A stretch of 64,000 nt of DNA from Anisakis pegreffii (taxonomy: Eukaryota > Nematoda > Chromadorea > Rhabditida > Anisakidae), in the NCBI GenBank assembly GCA_035041965.1, contig JAPYMA010002963.1, positions 124,001 to 188,000 on the forward strand. Reading direction: 5' to 3'. Positions 1 to 12,900 of the stretch are shown here, piece after piece. Below the pieces are notes generated by a model that was given only the letters and a program-made list of their open reading frames with translations, made no database searches and was not told where the DNA came from. The first letter of the stretch is position 1. Every line of letters begins with the position of its first letter. The position numbers and the translations under genes were made by a program.

Positions 1-3000
1 CCGGCAAAATGACAAACAAATCTTAATTCAATCGTGATGAGAATGAATGAGGACACGACTTTTCCGAACTCTTCTCTTTCTTTTTGAATGTTTCAAATGA
101 ACGGGCAAATGATTACACAAAAACACCTTCCACAATCAGCTTCCTACTACAAATTTACCAAACACGAACACGCTGCTTCTTCATGCAACTTCTCTCTCCC
201 CACCCACACCTCAATCTCCGAATTCTTTGCCTATCAAAAAACAAGCGAACGCAGACATTCTTCATCTAATCAACAAACCATAATGACGCTTATGCTGTTT
301 GCATTCAATTTCAGTGGAAAATCGATGAACAGACGACGCAATGCTGGCATACTTATTGGTCTGGCAGACTATGTCCATGAAATGAAAAAAAAAACACAAA
401 TATAAAACGAAAGAATACCAATAATACTAACAAAAAAAGGAAGAAAAACTCAATGACAATCAAAACAACATCAATACTGAATTCATTACGAGACACATTT
501 TAGTGGCTTCGAACAAAATGAAAACAGGACGTATGGTCTGTCGGGACAACTCCAAAAAACGAAAAGAGGGATGATAATAAAATGTCAAAAATTGTGCAAA
601 ATTAAAAACTGAGCTAGTCAATGAGAAATTTTCCGAAAATGAAGAGAAAGAGTAGCGATAAAAGCAATGAATTTTATAACGAAAGTGCACATTCGATTAT
701 GAAGTCAACCGTTATGAAGTCAATATGAAGTCTGATGCTGCATAAATGTTCATGTTTGCAGCACTGAATTTCCATACAACCCCTTCACAAATAGAATTGA
801 ATCAATTCATCATCATCCCATCATAACCTTAAAGAATAAGAAAAATTTTTTGTTTCGATCTTGAATCGATTCAGAATTGGGTCGGAGACCCTTAAGAATT
901 GCGAATCCTCGAGGTTAGGTTCCGGGATCCCTCGAAATTATTCTCCACCCTTTGGAGCCCCGACCTCCAGAACCCATGAGCACTTACGAGGCCTCGGGAG
1001 ACTTCGATCCTGCCCCCGACTCTAAGGTGACCTCAAGTTGATTCCGTCCTTTGCTCGGGTCGGGGACCTTCGAAGGTATGTTTTGAGGGTTCCCTGGAAC
1101 TTTCGAGGTTTTAAGCTCCCCAAATCCTACCTCAACTTTCGAGGTGAGTCCTAAGCGCTTATGAGGTGTCGGGGACCTCCAAGCACTTATGTGGTCTCGG
1201 AGGTTTCCAACCCCGCCTCCTACTTTTGAAGGCGTTCGATCTCGAGGGTCTTTGAGCATGATTCCACTCTCGATCCAATCCTGATTCAAATGCTACCTAG
1301 CAAACTGGAATGAAAGAATTATCGAAATAATACGCGCTAAGTCCCAACCAACCCGTTGGTAATGTACACTCTCCCACCATGCAATCGCAACACATCCAAT
1401 CGCGACAATACACTATTTCACGAACCTTCTGTCTCTTCTTCCAATATTTTACTCTCTTTTCCACTCAATATTTCTCACTTTTTCCCTATTTCCAACACTC
1501 TACTCACCAACAAAAGCTCATATCCTTTTCGGTTGGTAATAATTTCTGCAGCAGTCCTTGGATCGAGCTCCTGTCAGTTTCAAGCCGACTGCCTTTCCAA
1601 CGCTTTTTATGCCCTCTCATCAACTAAATGCCTCAACCAAATTCTGCATGAATTTTCCGAACAAATTTCGATGGAGTTTGCAAATATCGAAAAGACTGAT
1701 TGCAATTGAAATATTTGCAGCGATATTTATTGTAAGCATCCAACCGAATGCAAATTCAATTGCTGAATAAATATCGATCCTTCTGGGTATTCCACTGTAA
1801 TATTTACATATACCAAAATGATTCTGACAAAAATGTAATTGTTTCCTTGATACAAATGTATGATGCATGATGCTGATAGTTTTGACGACGATGAAAAGTG
1901 ACAATAACTGAGTCGTGGCAATTCTTTGAAGGTCATTTCTTGCGCTCTTCTTGTCAACTTTTCAAAAATGCTTTGGAAGAAGACATGACGAACGTTAGTA
2001 ATTCACAATGAAATTAGTACTCGAAAATGAAATGAAGACGCATCATCTTCGAACAACAATTTCCCTTCCTATCCTCCCCTCCGTGATAACACGCCTCTGT
2101 CAGAACACCCAAAACCTATGCTCACTTACGAGCACCCAGTAGCTTATCAGCAACAACTCTTAAGCCGTTTGCTGACAAAGATAAAATTTTTTGTCCATTC
2201 ATGTTAGTCTTATGCAAAAATGTCATTTTGCAACCAATACACTAAAACGCAATCTTATCAGCTGTGCTATCTGCAGATTCCCTCTCTTGCTGATATGCTC
2301 ATTTTGAAGTCAACAGTATCAGTTGACATCAACGCCTTGATATCAACTCCACTGCATGTGCACACATTTCTACAACCTTATTTCTTAAAATTGTCATCTC
2401 ATAATGGCACAACAAATCACGTCTTCTGTGCATCAATCCACATTGGAACCACCCAATCAATCCCATGATGAAGTGCTGTTGATGCTATGCTCATGCACAA
2501 ACAAATTATTCGTCTCAACCTAAGCCTAATCCAGTGCTTGGGTCTAATTTTACAACCATTTCAGCGCAACGAAAAATAACACAGAAATGGTACTGCCACA
2601 TTTTTAAATCACGTCAACTTCACTATCACGGTCATTCATAATTCACTTTCCGAATTATTTCCTATCAACAGAACCACCACTTTATGAAACCAATTGCCAA
2701 ACAAAACTTGCTTAAACTTTTCATAAAATGAACAATAGAACTTACAGTCAGCAGACAGATCACCATAACGACTGCTTTTTAGAGGTGAATTGAGAGCAGT
2801 GTTGTCTGGATGCGACTAGGCCGAGTAGACGATTTCGTTCACCACGAAAAACTGTGAAAAAACACACCAGAAACTGTTGTTGCTTTGGAAATCGAAGCAG
2901 ACAGCTGAATGAGAATCAGAATCTCTCCGTCAGTGTTAAGTTCTACGCAGACTAATTCGCAAGAAATTCATTCGGTCAGATGATGCGCAAGAAAAGAATG

Positions 3001-4354
3001 AAACAGAGGGGACGTTTGATGAATTGTGAAAGGCTGACTGTACGGAGCGATGATGATGGAGTCGCCTGAGACACAGCAACGTGCATTTAGATTATGAATA
3101 TGAATAATAATTGTTCAAGCAACACATCGATGCGCGAATGTTGCCAATATTGACACCAATAATAATCCTAATAATGCCGTCGATTCGAAACACAAACGCA
3201 TCGAACAATCAGAAACTGTTGAAAGCGTTTGACTGCATAAGTAGATATTAGAAATGCATCAAGACGCGATTGTATGTTGCATGAAGCTGATTATGTAAAT
3301 TGGCGGGTGGATTGAATCGGATGCCTATTGGTGATATATCACAGCATGGATAGGACAGACGACGCATGCAGCAACTGCTGAAGGATGCGAGTGAAGATAA
3401 GATGAGAGTTGAACGAAGTGGGAATCATAAGTGAGGTATTCTTTCATGGCACATGACATCTGACTAACATTACGAATCGGCGGCCTCAATGATATTACGG
3501 CACTTTGTCGAATCGCCTCTTCAACACTTCATACAACAAGTCAAAATAAACTTGTAAATGTCAAAATAATCTTGAGATAGCGTAAACAAACACGAGCAGT
3601 GACAAATTAAAGAATAAATTTTAAAAAGCATTTCCACTATCACTTATCACTTCATCCTTTTATACTGCATTCAATGATTCAATCATCAATTTGAAGAATT
3701 GAAATGATTTCAGCTTTTCAATATTTCAAGCCAACAGAAAGGTATCATTAATGCAGTTCTGTCAGATAACCAATCGCTGAAATTTGTTCACTGATTTACT
3801 TTCTTGCAAATCACTTCCATCCATACCGCCACACAATGTGCATTTTCATCTATCGTTTTAAATCATACGAGAGGTGCAAAGCATTAAACGTAAAATGCGG
3901 ACGAAAGACGACGTTTCACCCATTTATGAAACCAACAAGCAAACACAGCCAATAGTTTCATTGTCTGTGTTGAAAATATTGCTAATTATTCGGACGGATG
4001 AATGTGACTCATTACATTGAACAGAACCTCTCGATAGTCATAAAATTTGAATTTATCCATTATGATCATTATTTCCAAGAGTCAATTTCATTCATCTCGA
4101 GATTATTTATTCCGCCAGATAGAAGTTTAAAAACAGTCGTAAATGAGCAGTCGATGATGCTGAAGAGAATAACAGCAATTATTGCACAATAATGCAATAA
4201 TAGCTTTTATTCATGTAGACAATCGAATCATCCAAGAGCACAACATTCGTTCACTCATTTGTGAAGACAAGCCAATAAATGTCAACGTGTCAATCCACAA
4301 TCCAAATTTCTAGCTAAATCTTGCTTTCTGAACAGTTTCGTACCACAATCGTAC
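1..4354. other. No recognisable gene
   Basis: Apart from the GC-rich repeat block (880-1260) I see only short, unsupported frames. A possible minus-strand mini-exon near 2742-2772 (hydrophobic MVICLLT followed by a GTAAGT donor) could be part of a gene whose other exons I could not place. Confidence 0.5.
880..1260. repeat. GC-rich imperfect tandem repeat block
   Basis: This block is far richer in G and C than its surroundings and repeats words such as GAGCACTTACGAGG, AAGCGCTTATGAGG and AAGCACTTATGTGG, each followed by a TCGG-type G-rich stretch, plus CTTTCGAGGT. A minus-strand ORF (984-1289) runs through it and is probably a by-product of the composition. Similar CCTCGG-type words occur at about 6660-6740, 14030-14100 and 22690. 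Confidence 0.6.
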
Positions 4355-4478
4355 CTTCAGCCATCACACGGTGCAACGCAACTAAATCCCAATCTACATC
4401 AGACTCCATCCAGCCAAAACCCCAATCCTCACGGCTGATGAATGTAAAAGGTTCCAACATCGATGATTCAAGAGACAT
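4355..4478 (-). CDS. Candidate first coding exon of a minus-strand gene
   Basis: From ATG (4476-4478) this reads MSLESSMLEPFTFISRED, then WGFGWMESDVDWDLVALHR, ending VMAEG across a GTACGA donor in phase 1. A CTACAG acceptor lies 10 bases upstream of the ATG, which fits a trans-spliced start. An upstream in-frame stop (TAA) rules out simple extension in this frame from that acceptor. The Trp- and Asp-rich composition looks coding. Several later acceptors could continue it and all give short open stretches, so the rest of the gene cannot be fixed by eye. The product is unknown. Confidence 0.4.
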
Positions 4479-4909
4479 GTGTTATTGTCTGTAGGAAGCG
4501 TAAGCTTTCAACCAGATGAGAAATACCCAGCAGACCGGAAAAGCGGCTACTAGATAAACTACGGGTGAAAACAAATGAATCAGTTCGAATCCACCAACAG
4601 AAAACGAAGGATCCAGTACCGAAGGTTACAAAGTGATCTCCCCGATCAATAGTGAAAAGGAGAAAAGAAAAAATTTGTTTAATGCTTCGAGAGCGAAATC
4701 ATTATACACCGAAACTCTTCATATACTATTCAACAGGTGATTGTGAAAAGTCCGACGTTATCAACATAACTGATATAATTATTATTATACAAACAGATAA
4801 TTTCGTCGTCAACAACTCAGTGAAAAATAATCCAGTCAAAAAACTGATGAAACCAAACCGAGCAAAGCAGAAAATGGAAAAAAAAAAAGAAGAAGAAGAA
4901 GAAACTAAC

Positions 4910-5034
4910 AAGGAATGTGTTCTCTGTGGGCTGTAAATAGTTACGAGCGAACTGTTCACTTGGGTTGTAGTGTGCTGGTTGCAGGGAGTGTTCGAGCAGT
5001 GCAGTAGCCGCATTTATTTCTGAGAAGAGTTGTA
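4910..5034 (-). CDS. Isolated minus-strand coding exon (possible continuation of the 9940-20688 gene)
   Basis: This 125-nt segment has a TTTTTCAG acceptor and a GTTAGT donor, and enters in phase 1 and leaves in phase 0. It reads VQLFSEINAATALLEHSLQP, then AHYNPSEQFARNYLQPTENTFL, a coding-like amphipathic sequence rich in Gln, Asn and Pro. The incoming phase fits the unfinished minus-strand gene upstream, but 4.9 kb separates it from the last firm exon of that gene, and other exons could lie between. It could equally belong to a separate gene. Confidence 0.45.
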
Positions 5035-5821
5035 CTGAAAAAGATATGAAACTGATAAGAAAAAATGTATAAATTCATCAATAAACATTGCACTCATCGA
5101 TGCATTTCAAATAGTAGATGATGGTAATTGCAAACAGCCTGATGACTGACAGAAAGAAGTGTGCATAAAAAGATTATTTGCTGGCTAGAGCGCACTGGCA
5201 GCAGTATTCCCTCCTCACTCACAATCAGATAAAACTGTCAATTTCCATTCTTTCTTCTACTTTATAAAACATTCTGTTATTGCGGTAAGAACTCATTATT
5301 TCTATCAGATGATATCAGTGCAAGTGAGCAAGCAAATGAGCAACTAATAACTCACGTCAGTTGAACATCGCTCAAAATAGATCACATCACCGGAATATAA
5401 TAAAAATTGATGTGAATACAACGTGGGTACAGAACAAATGAAATTAATAACAACACACAAAACAATACACACAACAAACTCTGTTTAAACAGCATGCGAA
5501 AACTACAACACTATACAAACGGATTTATTCAAAAAGTTTTGGAATACATACTCAATAAAGAATAACTGTCATGAAATTATCCGATTTATTCATCTGTATT
5601 TGAAGAGTATAACAATACCCTCATGGATATTTTTTTTGCAGACAGAACACTTTTCCATGGAACGATGATGTGATCAAATAAAGTGAGTAATGAAAAATCA
5701 TTCACGGTGGACCATTTAATGAAGACGCGTTGATTACGGAAAAGTTTATTCATTTTTGGCGAGATTTCTTAACGTTGATCACTTCGAATTGCTCACTAAA
5801 ATATGCGCTCTAACAATAGTA

Positions 5822-6283
5822 ATGGTTGTTAAGGTAATAAACGTCAGTGGTTTTTACGCTCGCCAGCTCCCTTACCACCTTCCATGGTCTGGTGGGCTGT
5901 CATTACACCTCCCGCTGTTGCAAGAACTTACTACTTCGGAGAATGCAATCTGGAAGACCGTTGAAAACAACAACATACCTAAGTGCTTCATTCCTAAATA
6001 TGAAAACACTAATTTTCAGTCTAGAATCCCACAACACATCCATCACATCGTAATACACATTTGTCACAAACCAGATACCTATGATACAAATAAGCAGTTA
6101 CTTCGTCCACGAAAATTCATTTACGGACCAAAACTCCCAATATATGCAGTAGCTGAGAAACTTACCAATTTTTTTTTGTGCAACCCAATAACAGTGGATA
6201 AATTCAGGAATACTCGCTCTTCTCGCACCAAACCAATGATCTTTTCTGTCGCACAAAAGTACTCAATCAACCCTTCCGGCTGA
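5822..6283 (+). CDS. Lone 153-aa ORF, unknown
   Basis: This is the longest uninterrupted frame not explained by a recognised gene (the open frame begins at 5756; first ATG at 5822). It starts MVVKVINVSGFYARQLPY and is Pro-, His- and Asn-rich, ending SINPSG. No domain, signal peptide or repeat was recognised, and a second frame is open over part of the same stretch (5847-6053). It could be a single-exon gene, a decayed gene or chance. Confidence 0.25.
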   Translation: MVVKVINVSGFYARQLPYHLPWSGGLSLHLPLLQELTTSENAIWKTVENNNIPKCFIPKYENTNFQSRIPQHIHHIVIHICHKPDTYDTNKQLLRPRKFIYGPKLPIYAVAEKLTNFFLCNPITVDKFRNTRSSRTKPMIFSVAQKYSINPSG

Positions 6284-6529
6284 TGAGAGACGATGTCAGT
6301 CAATATATTAAAGAGATTGCGGAATACTTGTGATTACATCAAACTGACATTCGTTCAGATCTAGACGAACTAAAGATACTCAAAAAGTAGAATAAAGAAG
6401 AGTGCTGCCATGATCGATCTGCGCTTATATAAAACCAAGTAAAAAACACATCACAATGACGTTTCAGCACAACATAACAGTTGCACAAATACTAGTTTGC
6501 CGACTCTATCAATTACTCCTCTAACGCCT

Positions 6530-6770
6530 CAAATTACTCCCCCCCGCCCCCCCCACCCCTCTCTATGACACCTACTGGTGTATCTGTCATAAGTTGGTTC
6601 TTATTTTCGACGTACGATGGAATCGTGCACAACGTTTCGCCGTTGTTACTTCTACAGATATTACAACGCTGACCTCAGATAAGCCGGAGCCTCAACCTTT
6701 AACCTCGGGTAATCTGTGCCTCAACGTTGACCAAACACTAGCCTATGTCCGGGGCTAGCCCCAGCCTTAT
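6530..6770. repeat. C-rich tract and CCTCGG-type repeat words
   Basis: A C-run (about 6540-6558) is followed by two similar segments: ACCTCAGATAAGCCGGAGCC with TCAACC, and ACCTCGGGTAATCTGTGCC with TCAACG. The wording resembles the GC-rich block near position 1000, suggesting an interspersed repeat family. Confidence 0.4.
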
Positions 6771-7701
6771 TCAAACAATGTTCTGAAACGTTCAATCATC
6801 TGGTTGAAAATTATACCAACGTAAACCTCGGTGCCTCTTAGGAAGAAGCGTCAAAACAGTTTCACGAAATCATAATATCACCAATACAAAAAGTTTAACC
6901 AACTAATTGGTCGAGTCTTCGCACTGTGACCAATCGATCTTTCAGCGGTCCACTTTATAACTAATTGTAAGTCCCTTATTTTTGATTGCATGCTGTAGTC
7001 TCACATTAAAAAAAAAACGCTCACAAACGAGTTGAAAGTATTCTCCCTACCACATTTATGAAAAAGCTACTGTTGATGCTAACATGTTTGCTGAATGAAT
7101 GGCTCACCCTCCTCATCGTACAAATCGATGGAAGCACCATTTGGTGACATCCTAACGCTCATAATAATCGCATGAAATTTCCAGACAGGGGCTTCAAAAT
7201 ATCATTGCGCAACATTTTTTAGAGGACATATCTGATGGCGAAGGTTATCTGATATGTAGAGACATAAGGAAACACAAAAATCGAAAGTGAGATGTTTCTG
7301 CGAGGAACGCGCCCGCCCGCCTCTGAGATGAATGGATTGAAAGCGATAATTACAAGTGCATTAGATGAAAGCTGAACGTGCGTCACCCTCTAATTAAAAT
7401 GAAACGCGATGATTCCATTAAATACGGATATAATGCTTGCAACTGTGGCCGAAGCGTGCGATTGAAGAGAACAATATGCGTAATCGATTTTCGTAGGTGA
7501 GAAAATTGGAAATTAATGAAAATACAATAAGGCCACAAGAAGCATCAAATAGGTGATCAGGTTCAGATTTTGAAAAATGAAGAACCCCTCGAAACCATAC
7601 CACTTTGTTCTGTTCGCTTCCAATGATTTTGTAAATGATACTTTCGATTTGCAGTTCCCTATTAAACTTATTCTTTCGAGCTCACTCATTTTTTTCCACA
7701 T

Positions 7702-7962
7702 GCAACAGATAATCTCAACCTTTTGCAAATCACCTCCATTGATTTGCCCTCTATTCAATGCTCCAGATCAGAAAGTTTTCTGGTTCAGAGAGTACCACAA
7801 CCTTACACATCATTCAGTGTCTACAACAAACTGCAACAGTCAGCTCGAAAGAATAAGTTTAAAACTTATGCAACCGTTCGAGGCGTTTCGAATGAACAAA
7901 AAAAGTGTCTTATTGTCAAAATAACGATTCAAGATAGTGACGGGTCTGTTTTACCTCTATTT
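7702..7962. repeat. Direct duplication, copy 1
   Basis: About 260 bp that recurs at 8369-8657 with scattered differences, e.g. the shared block CAACCTTACACATCATTCA and GTCAGCTCGAAAGAATAAG. Plus-strand frames are open through this copy (7577-7924 and 7723-7968), but no product is recognised. Confidence 0.8.
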
Positions 7963-8368
7963 AAGTGAGCTCGAATTGAGCAGAGTAACACCAAAAATAT
8001 TCATAATGAATTACATCGTCCAACAGTTTCGAACAAATCCGTTTTGAAAATATGATTTCATTCAGTTCTGTACAGTATCTAACGAACCAACAAAATACTC
8101 CATATAGTGTGCTATCAGTTGAGTCATATCATTCAATTGCCGGCCAAAGAGGAACAAAAAACTGAGATAACCCCATCAATCCGCAACAAAAATTCACATC
8201 AATATAGCAGCTATTCCACTCAAATTGACGACTCTGACAAGACGCGATGCATCTCATTGAAAATATCATCAATAAGATACACCTAAAAAGTGCACTAAGG
8301 CCAAATTTGACTGATAACACTTCACATGCTCAAACAACAGTTGTCACTAGTGTGCAATTTATTGCTTG

Positions 8369-8657
8369 GCAACACATAATCTCAAACTTTTGCAGATCAC
8401 CTCCCTCCATTGATTAGCCCTCTATTCAACGCTCCAGATCAGAAAATTTTTTGCTTTAGAGAGTACCACAACCTTACACATCATTCAATGTGTACAACAA
8501 ACTGCAACAGTCAGCTCGAAAGAATAAGTTTAAAACGGACTGGAAATCGCAAATTTAAGTTATACAGCCGTTCAAAGTGTTTAGAATGAACCAAAAAATG
8601 CGTCTAATTGTCAAAATAACGATTCAAGATAGTGATGGGTTTCTTTTACCTATTTAC
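8369..8657. repeat. Direct duplication, copy 2
   Basis: Second copy of 7702-7962, about 667 bp downstream. It carries an insertion of about 24 bp just after the shared GAATAAGTTTAAAAC, and the frames open in copy 1 are interrupted here. Copy 1 is therefore either the source or the less decayed copy. Confidence 0.8.
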
Positions 8658-9939
8658 AGAACAGGTGTTCAACTGGACGGAACAACTGGTTTGTTTATTT
8701 TGAACGAGGAACATAAATGATTTTTCCATTAAAAACGAGCTGTTGATTGAAGGATGAAACGTAACTGAAGGGCTAAGTTAAAATACGGACCAATACCCAG
8801 CAGATTCAGAGACAAGAAAATATAATCCATATACAAATGTCAGAAATTGAATCACCAACTATAAGCAGTGGACAACTGTCAGTGAAACTATTGTTACATG
8901 CACAACTATATTCATCTAACTACTATTACAACAGCCATGAACAGATTCACACCTAAAAAAAGCCAAAATTTTCAGTACGCTGAAAATCATGCACTGCCGA
9001 ATGCTTCAAATAGATAGTCAAACAAAAGATCAGTTTGGAATTAGGTTGAAATATTCGCGATGAAATGAAGAGCAAGATAAGTTTCAGTTGATTAAATGAA
9101 AACGAAATCAGTAAGAGGACAAACTGCGCGAAGGACATTCTGATTTCATTTCTTGTTCTCAATGATTCCGCTGATTGAGACATGATTCGCCGTCGATCTT
9201 TATCGCTGACAATGACAGTAGTGATACGTATGCAGATGAGCAATTGCGCACTGATCACAAATCAACGAATACTTTCAAAAGTACATGATCATTTTGAAGT
9301 AACGACCTTGCTGTGCAGTGAGCATCAAACACTGTCATCTTCTTAACAACATCAATGAATTTGAATGAAGCGAATCACTTGTTTTGCAAAGAAACTAAAG
9401 AAAAAAACAGCAAACTCAGCCAGTAATGATCTCTTTATTGAAAAAAAAATTCTATTTTTATTGCAATGAACCGAAATCCATCTACGACTGACACTTCGAA
9501 ACGCATAGCAATAAGATAATCAGAACATGATTTGGGTAATTTTTCCAAGTAAGCATTCACAACAACACGTGATAGGCAATGATGACAAAGAATTTGGTTG
9601 TTTGACGCGCGCTTGAAAATATGTGTGTACTTCCCTGACAATCAACGCAGCCATAATCTAATACGTGATTTCAAGCCAAACAAAATCCACATTGCGCCAC
9701 GACTATTCCACTGTACAAATACGATACACAATACATCTCCAAAAACGTTGAAAACATTGTTTTCACACCATCAACAACAAGAAGCATACATATGGGCAGG
9801 TGAGTGAGTGAAAAAGGAACTCAAGGCATAAACGAAAAAAAGGGGAAAAGCTGCGAACGAAACACAAGAAAGGACGAAACAGAAAGCACGACAAACACAA
9901 ACTCACTGAATGCGACTGCTGGATAAACTCGGCACTCAC

Positions 9940-12900
9940 CCGATGGCTGTCTTGCGTTACTGGACGTGGTGCTGCTGCTGATATTTGCCATCAGCGAACC
10001 ACCACCACCACCACTGTCAGCGCAGTTCAGCGAGATGGGTTGCGTGCACCATGAAGTTGATTCGGATGGATCCGTAGTGTAGCCGTCCATCTGCTCCTCA
10101 ACGAACCGTTTGCTCAAGTGATCGGTAATTGTAGTTGTTGCGGCGCTCATCGACGATCCATCCGAACCCATCTCATAACTACTTTGTTTATTGTTACGAA
10201 CATGTAACTGACCGCATGTGTATGGGAATGAATTCTGCAATTCATGTGTCGTGAGCAAATAACAACCGTACTCGACATTCAATGCCGAATACTGCAACTG
10301 GAAAACCAAACGATCATAATGCAATCATGATAACATCGTGAAAATTGGTTTATCGTTTAAATGGCTGTCAAATCTTTTTTTTAAAAGAAAAAACAATCAA
10401 TTGGGTGCATATCCCGCTTGCTAGTTCATTTGCTAGGTGAGATTGATTAACGAATTCAATTTGAGACAAGAAAAAAGTTTAACTCGTCAAAAAATATGGA
10501 AAAATCCAGCTTTTTCACGACTCACATCCATTATCATGGACTATTTCACTGAACATGGCAACATAAGCACACAGAAAGGAACGCAATGTATCAGAAATGG
10601 AATAACGAACCTCATCATAATCAAGTTTTGTTTCATTTTGTTGCTTTCTATCAACATCATTCGTTGAATGATCCATGTGAACCTTACGATTCATTGATAG
10701 TGATTTATTCTCATCGCTACTAACAAAACGTTCCTCTTTATCGCTTTCGTTCAGTGCATGCATCTGAAAAGATGAGGTAATGGTTTTGGTTGTGATATAT
10801 TTAATAAGCAGCTCTCAAGTATAAGCAGCTATAATACATCCGAGTAAACGAGTGCAATATCAGCTATAATAATATAAGCAACTAGACCAGCTATAAGTGG
10901 CTAGCAAGCAACTATAATATCTTCGAGTAAACGCCGTTACTATATTTGAATGTTTAATATTCAGTCACAAATACCTTCAAATTCGTACTACTTTCCACCT
11001 TTAACAATTTCTTTATTCATCAACTACCTTCCATACGTTCGCTTTTTTTAATTACGAGAGCAAATAGTACAGAAAATATATCTAATTGTAGGATATCTGC
11101 TGATGAAAATCGTAACATCAACGGCTTTCTGATACGACTTTCATTTGTCACTAATTTTATCAGCGTGAGTGATCGGTTCGCTGAACGATCCTAGATTGCT
11201 TGTCTGCTCTCCTAACTCATAGAAGAGATTGCAATCGTGGCTCTGACGTAGCTTGTGTGTGAACAGACGAAAAAATGGACGATTTAGGTGGGTTTAATGA
11301 ACCGATATTCGCCACTTGTCATTTCTATTACTACTTTATTACTGAGTTATTATAACGTGGAAAGCGACCTCATCATTGAATCTGTTTACAAAATTTACAA
11401 ATCAGCAAAATTTTCGTGGTTCTTGCGGTCTACTAAGAAGATATCAGCTTTGAGTAAATTTCATGAACCATGAGAAGTATTTACCGAATTGAATATTACA
11501 GAATAGTTACTGAACTGATGAAAGTAGAATGCTAACCTCATGAACAATATTGCCTTGTGTGTATTCACGCGGTGTTTTCGATGCCGGCCGATCTTTGCTC
11601 AGTGAAATACGTGCAACACTGAATTATTCCTCATGAATTATTCATTATCGTATAGAAAAAAAAGATAATTATTTCCTTCTATTGCAGTTCATCGAATTCA
11701 TGGTTGAATAGTGCTTCCCGCAAGCTATAACAGTAATAATTGTCTATAGAATATTCATTCCATTCTAGTGGATTGAAAAAGTTCACAACTCCAATCACAA
11801 CAAATGATAACGCCTTTTCACATGAATGCACCTTTTGTCATCGGTATCATGCTCGTCCTCATCAATAAAAGCAATTGTAGCCATTGATGCAGTATTCGTT
11901 GCTGCATCACGCTCTAGTCGCTGCTCATTTACGCACTCACTGAAACTTTCATTCATTATGGGTTCCCCTCAACCATTTCAATATATCGTCTCTCAGATAG
12001 ATCATTGTCTCATCGCCAAATAAGTTCCTCATTCTTTTACTTAACGAGGCACCTGCAAACGCCTTATACCGATTTAAAAAAAGAAAACTCAAAAAAACTT
12101 ACCCGATATCAATAATTGTATAGTCCGGCTTTCGGCTAACATTCGATAATCTATATTCACTGGTTTTTGTTGTTGTTGCTTTTGCTTTTGTTGACTGAAA
12201 ATGATCTGACGTCTCGCCGATGACAACCTCAGAATCGCATTTCTCTGAATCTCTGAGCATCTCATCCACTACAACACCACCCACATCTGCAATTTCCCAA
12301 TATCTGTTTGAATGCTTCTCAAACACCACTATTATTCCAGTGACCTTACTGATTTCTTCACTACTAACCAAGAGAATTAATTTCTTTCGAGCGATAACCA
12401 TTTGTTCAAAGTAAGTCAATATTGCATTCGTCAATTGAAATCCTGCGCTGATTTTCTGCTACGTAAAGCCACGAATAATAATCAAATGAATAGTTTTAAC
12501 TAAATGATTATGATTGCCGTCATTAATACTCAATTTAGAACCCTGTCAAAAATTACAGTTCAACTCGAATTCATGAACATAGCATCTCTACCTGACCAAC
12601 CATCAGTGCTGTGGTCATTGCTCGATCGACGCGCATTCGAATAGGACGAACCCTGAAACATTACTACGTTCAGAAAGATGCTTTTAAACCACCCACTGAA
12701 TGGCCATGAAATATTCTTCAGAAATTCACACCAAATTCGAGCTACTTCTAATTTTAATGTTAACTGTCGCAGTCAGTGGCTTTATGCTTAAGTTTTAAAC
12801 AACAGCTCAAATCGACGTGAGGCCACAGCATTCGTTGTTACCATAATTAATCCATTTAAAGATCGGAGTAAACAATGAGCAGAAATAGAAACAATCCGTC

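Larger units (their letters stand above)
5035..9939. other. Region between firm minus-strand exons; repeats and weak ORFs only
   Basis: It holds the 5822-6283 ORF, the C-rich repeat and the 7702/8369 duplication. A stretch at about 7256-7356 on the minus strand has an acceptor and an open GC-rich frame (AGGRVPRRNISLS) that would fit phase 1 from the gene upstream. It is too weak to annotate as an exon. Confidence 0.5.

Noticed and set aside
984..1289. 101-codon minus-strand ORF
   Set aside because: It lies inside the GC-rich repeat block, where the absence of stops follows from composition.
2742..2783. Minus-strand mini-exon MVICLLT with a GTAAGT donor
   Set aside because: Too short, and no partner exon could be identified at lower coordinates.
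4530..4600. tRNA-like B-box word (GTTCGAATCC) near 4582, and another near 20952
   Set aside because: No matching A box, anticodon arm or acceptor stem could be drawn around either.
8953..9258. 101-codon minus-strand ORF containing MSQSAESLRTRNEIRMSF and hydrophobic sequence
   Set aside because: No acceptor joins it in frame to the gene upstream, and no family was recognised; left as possible chance.
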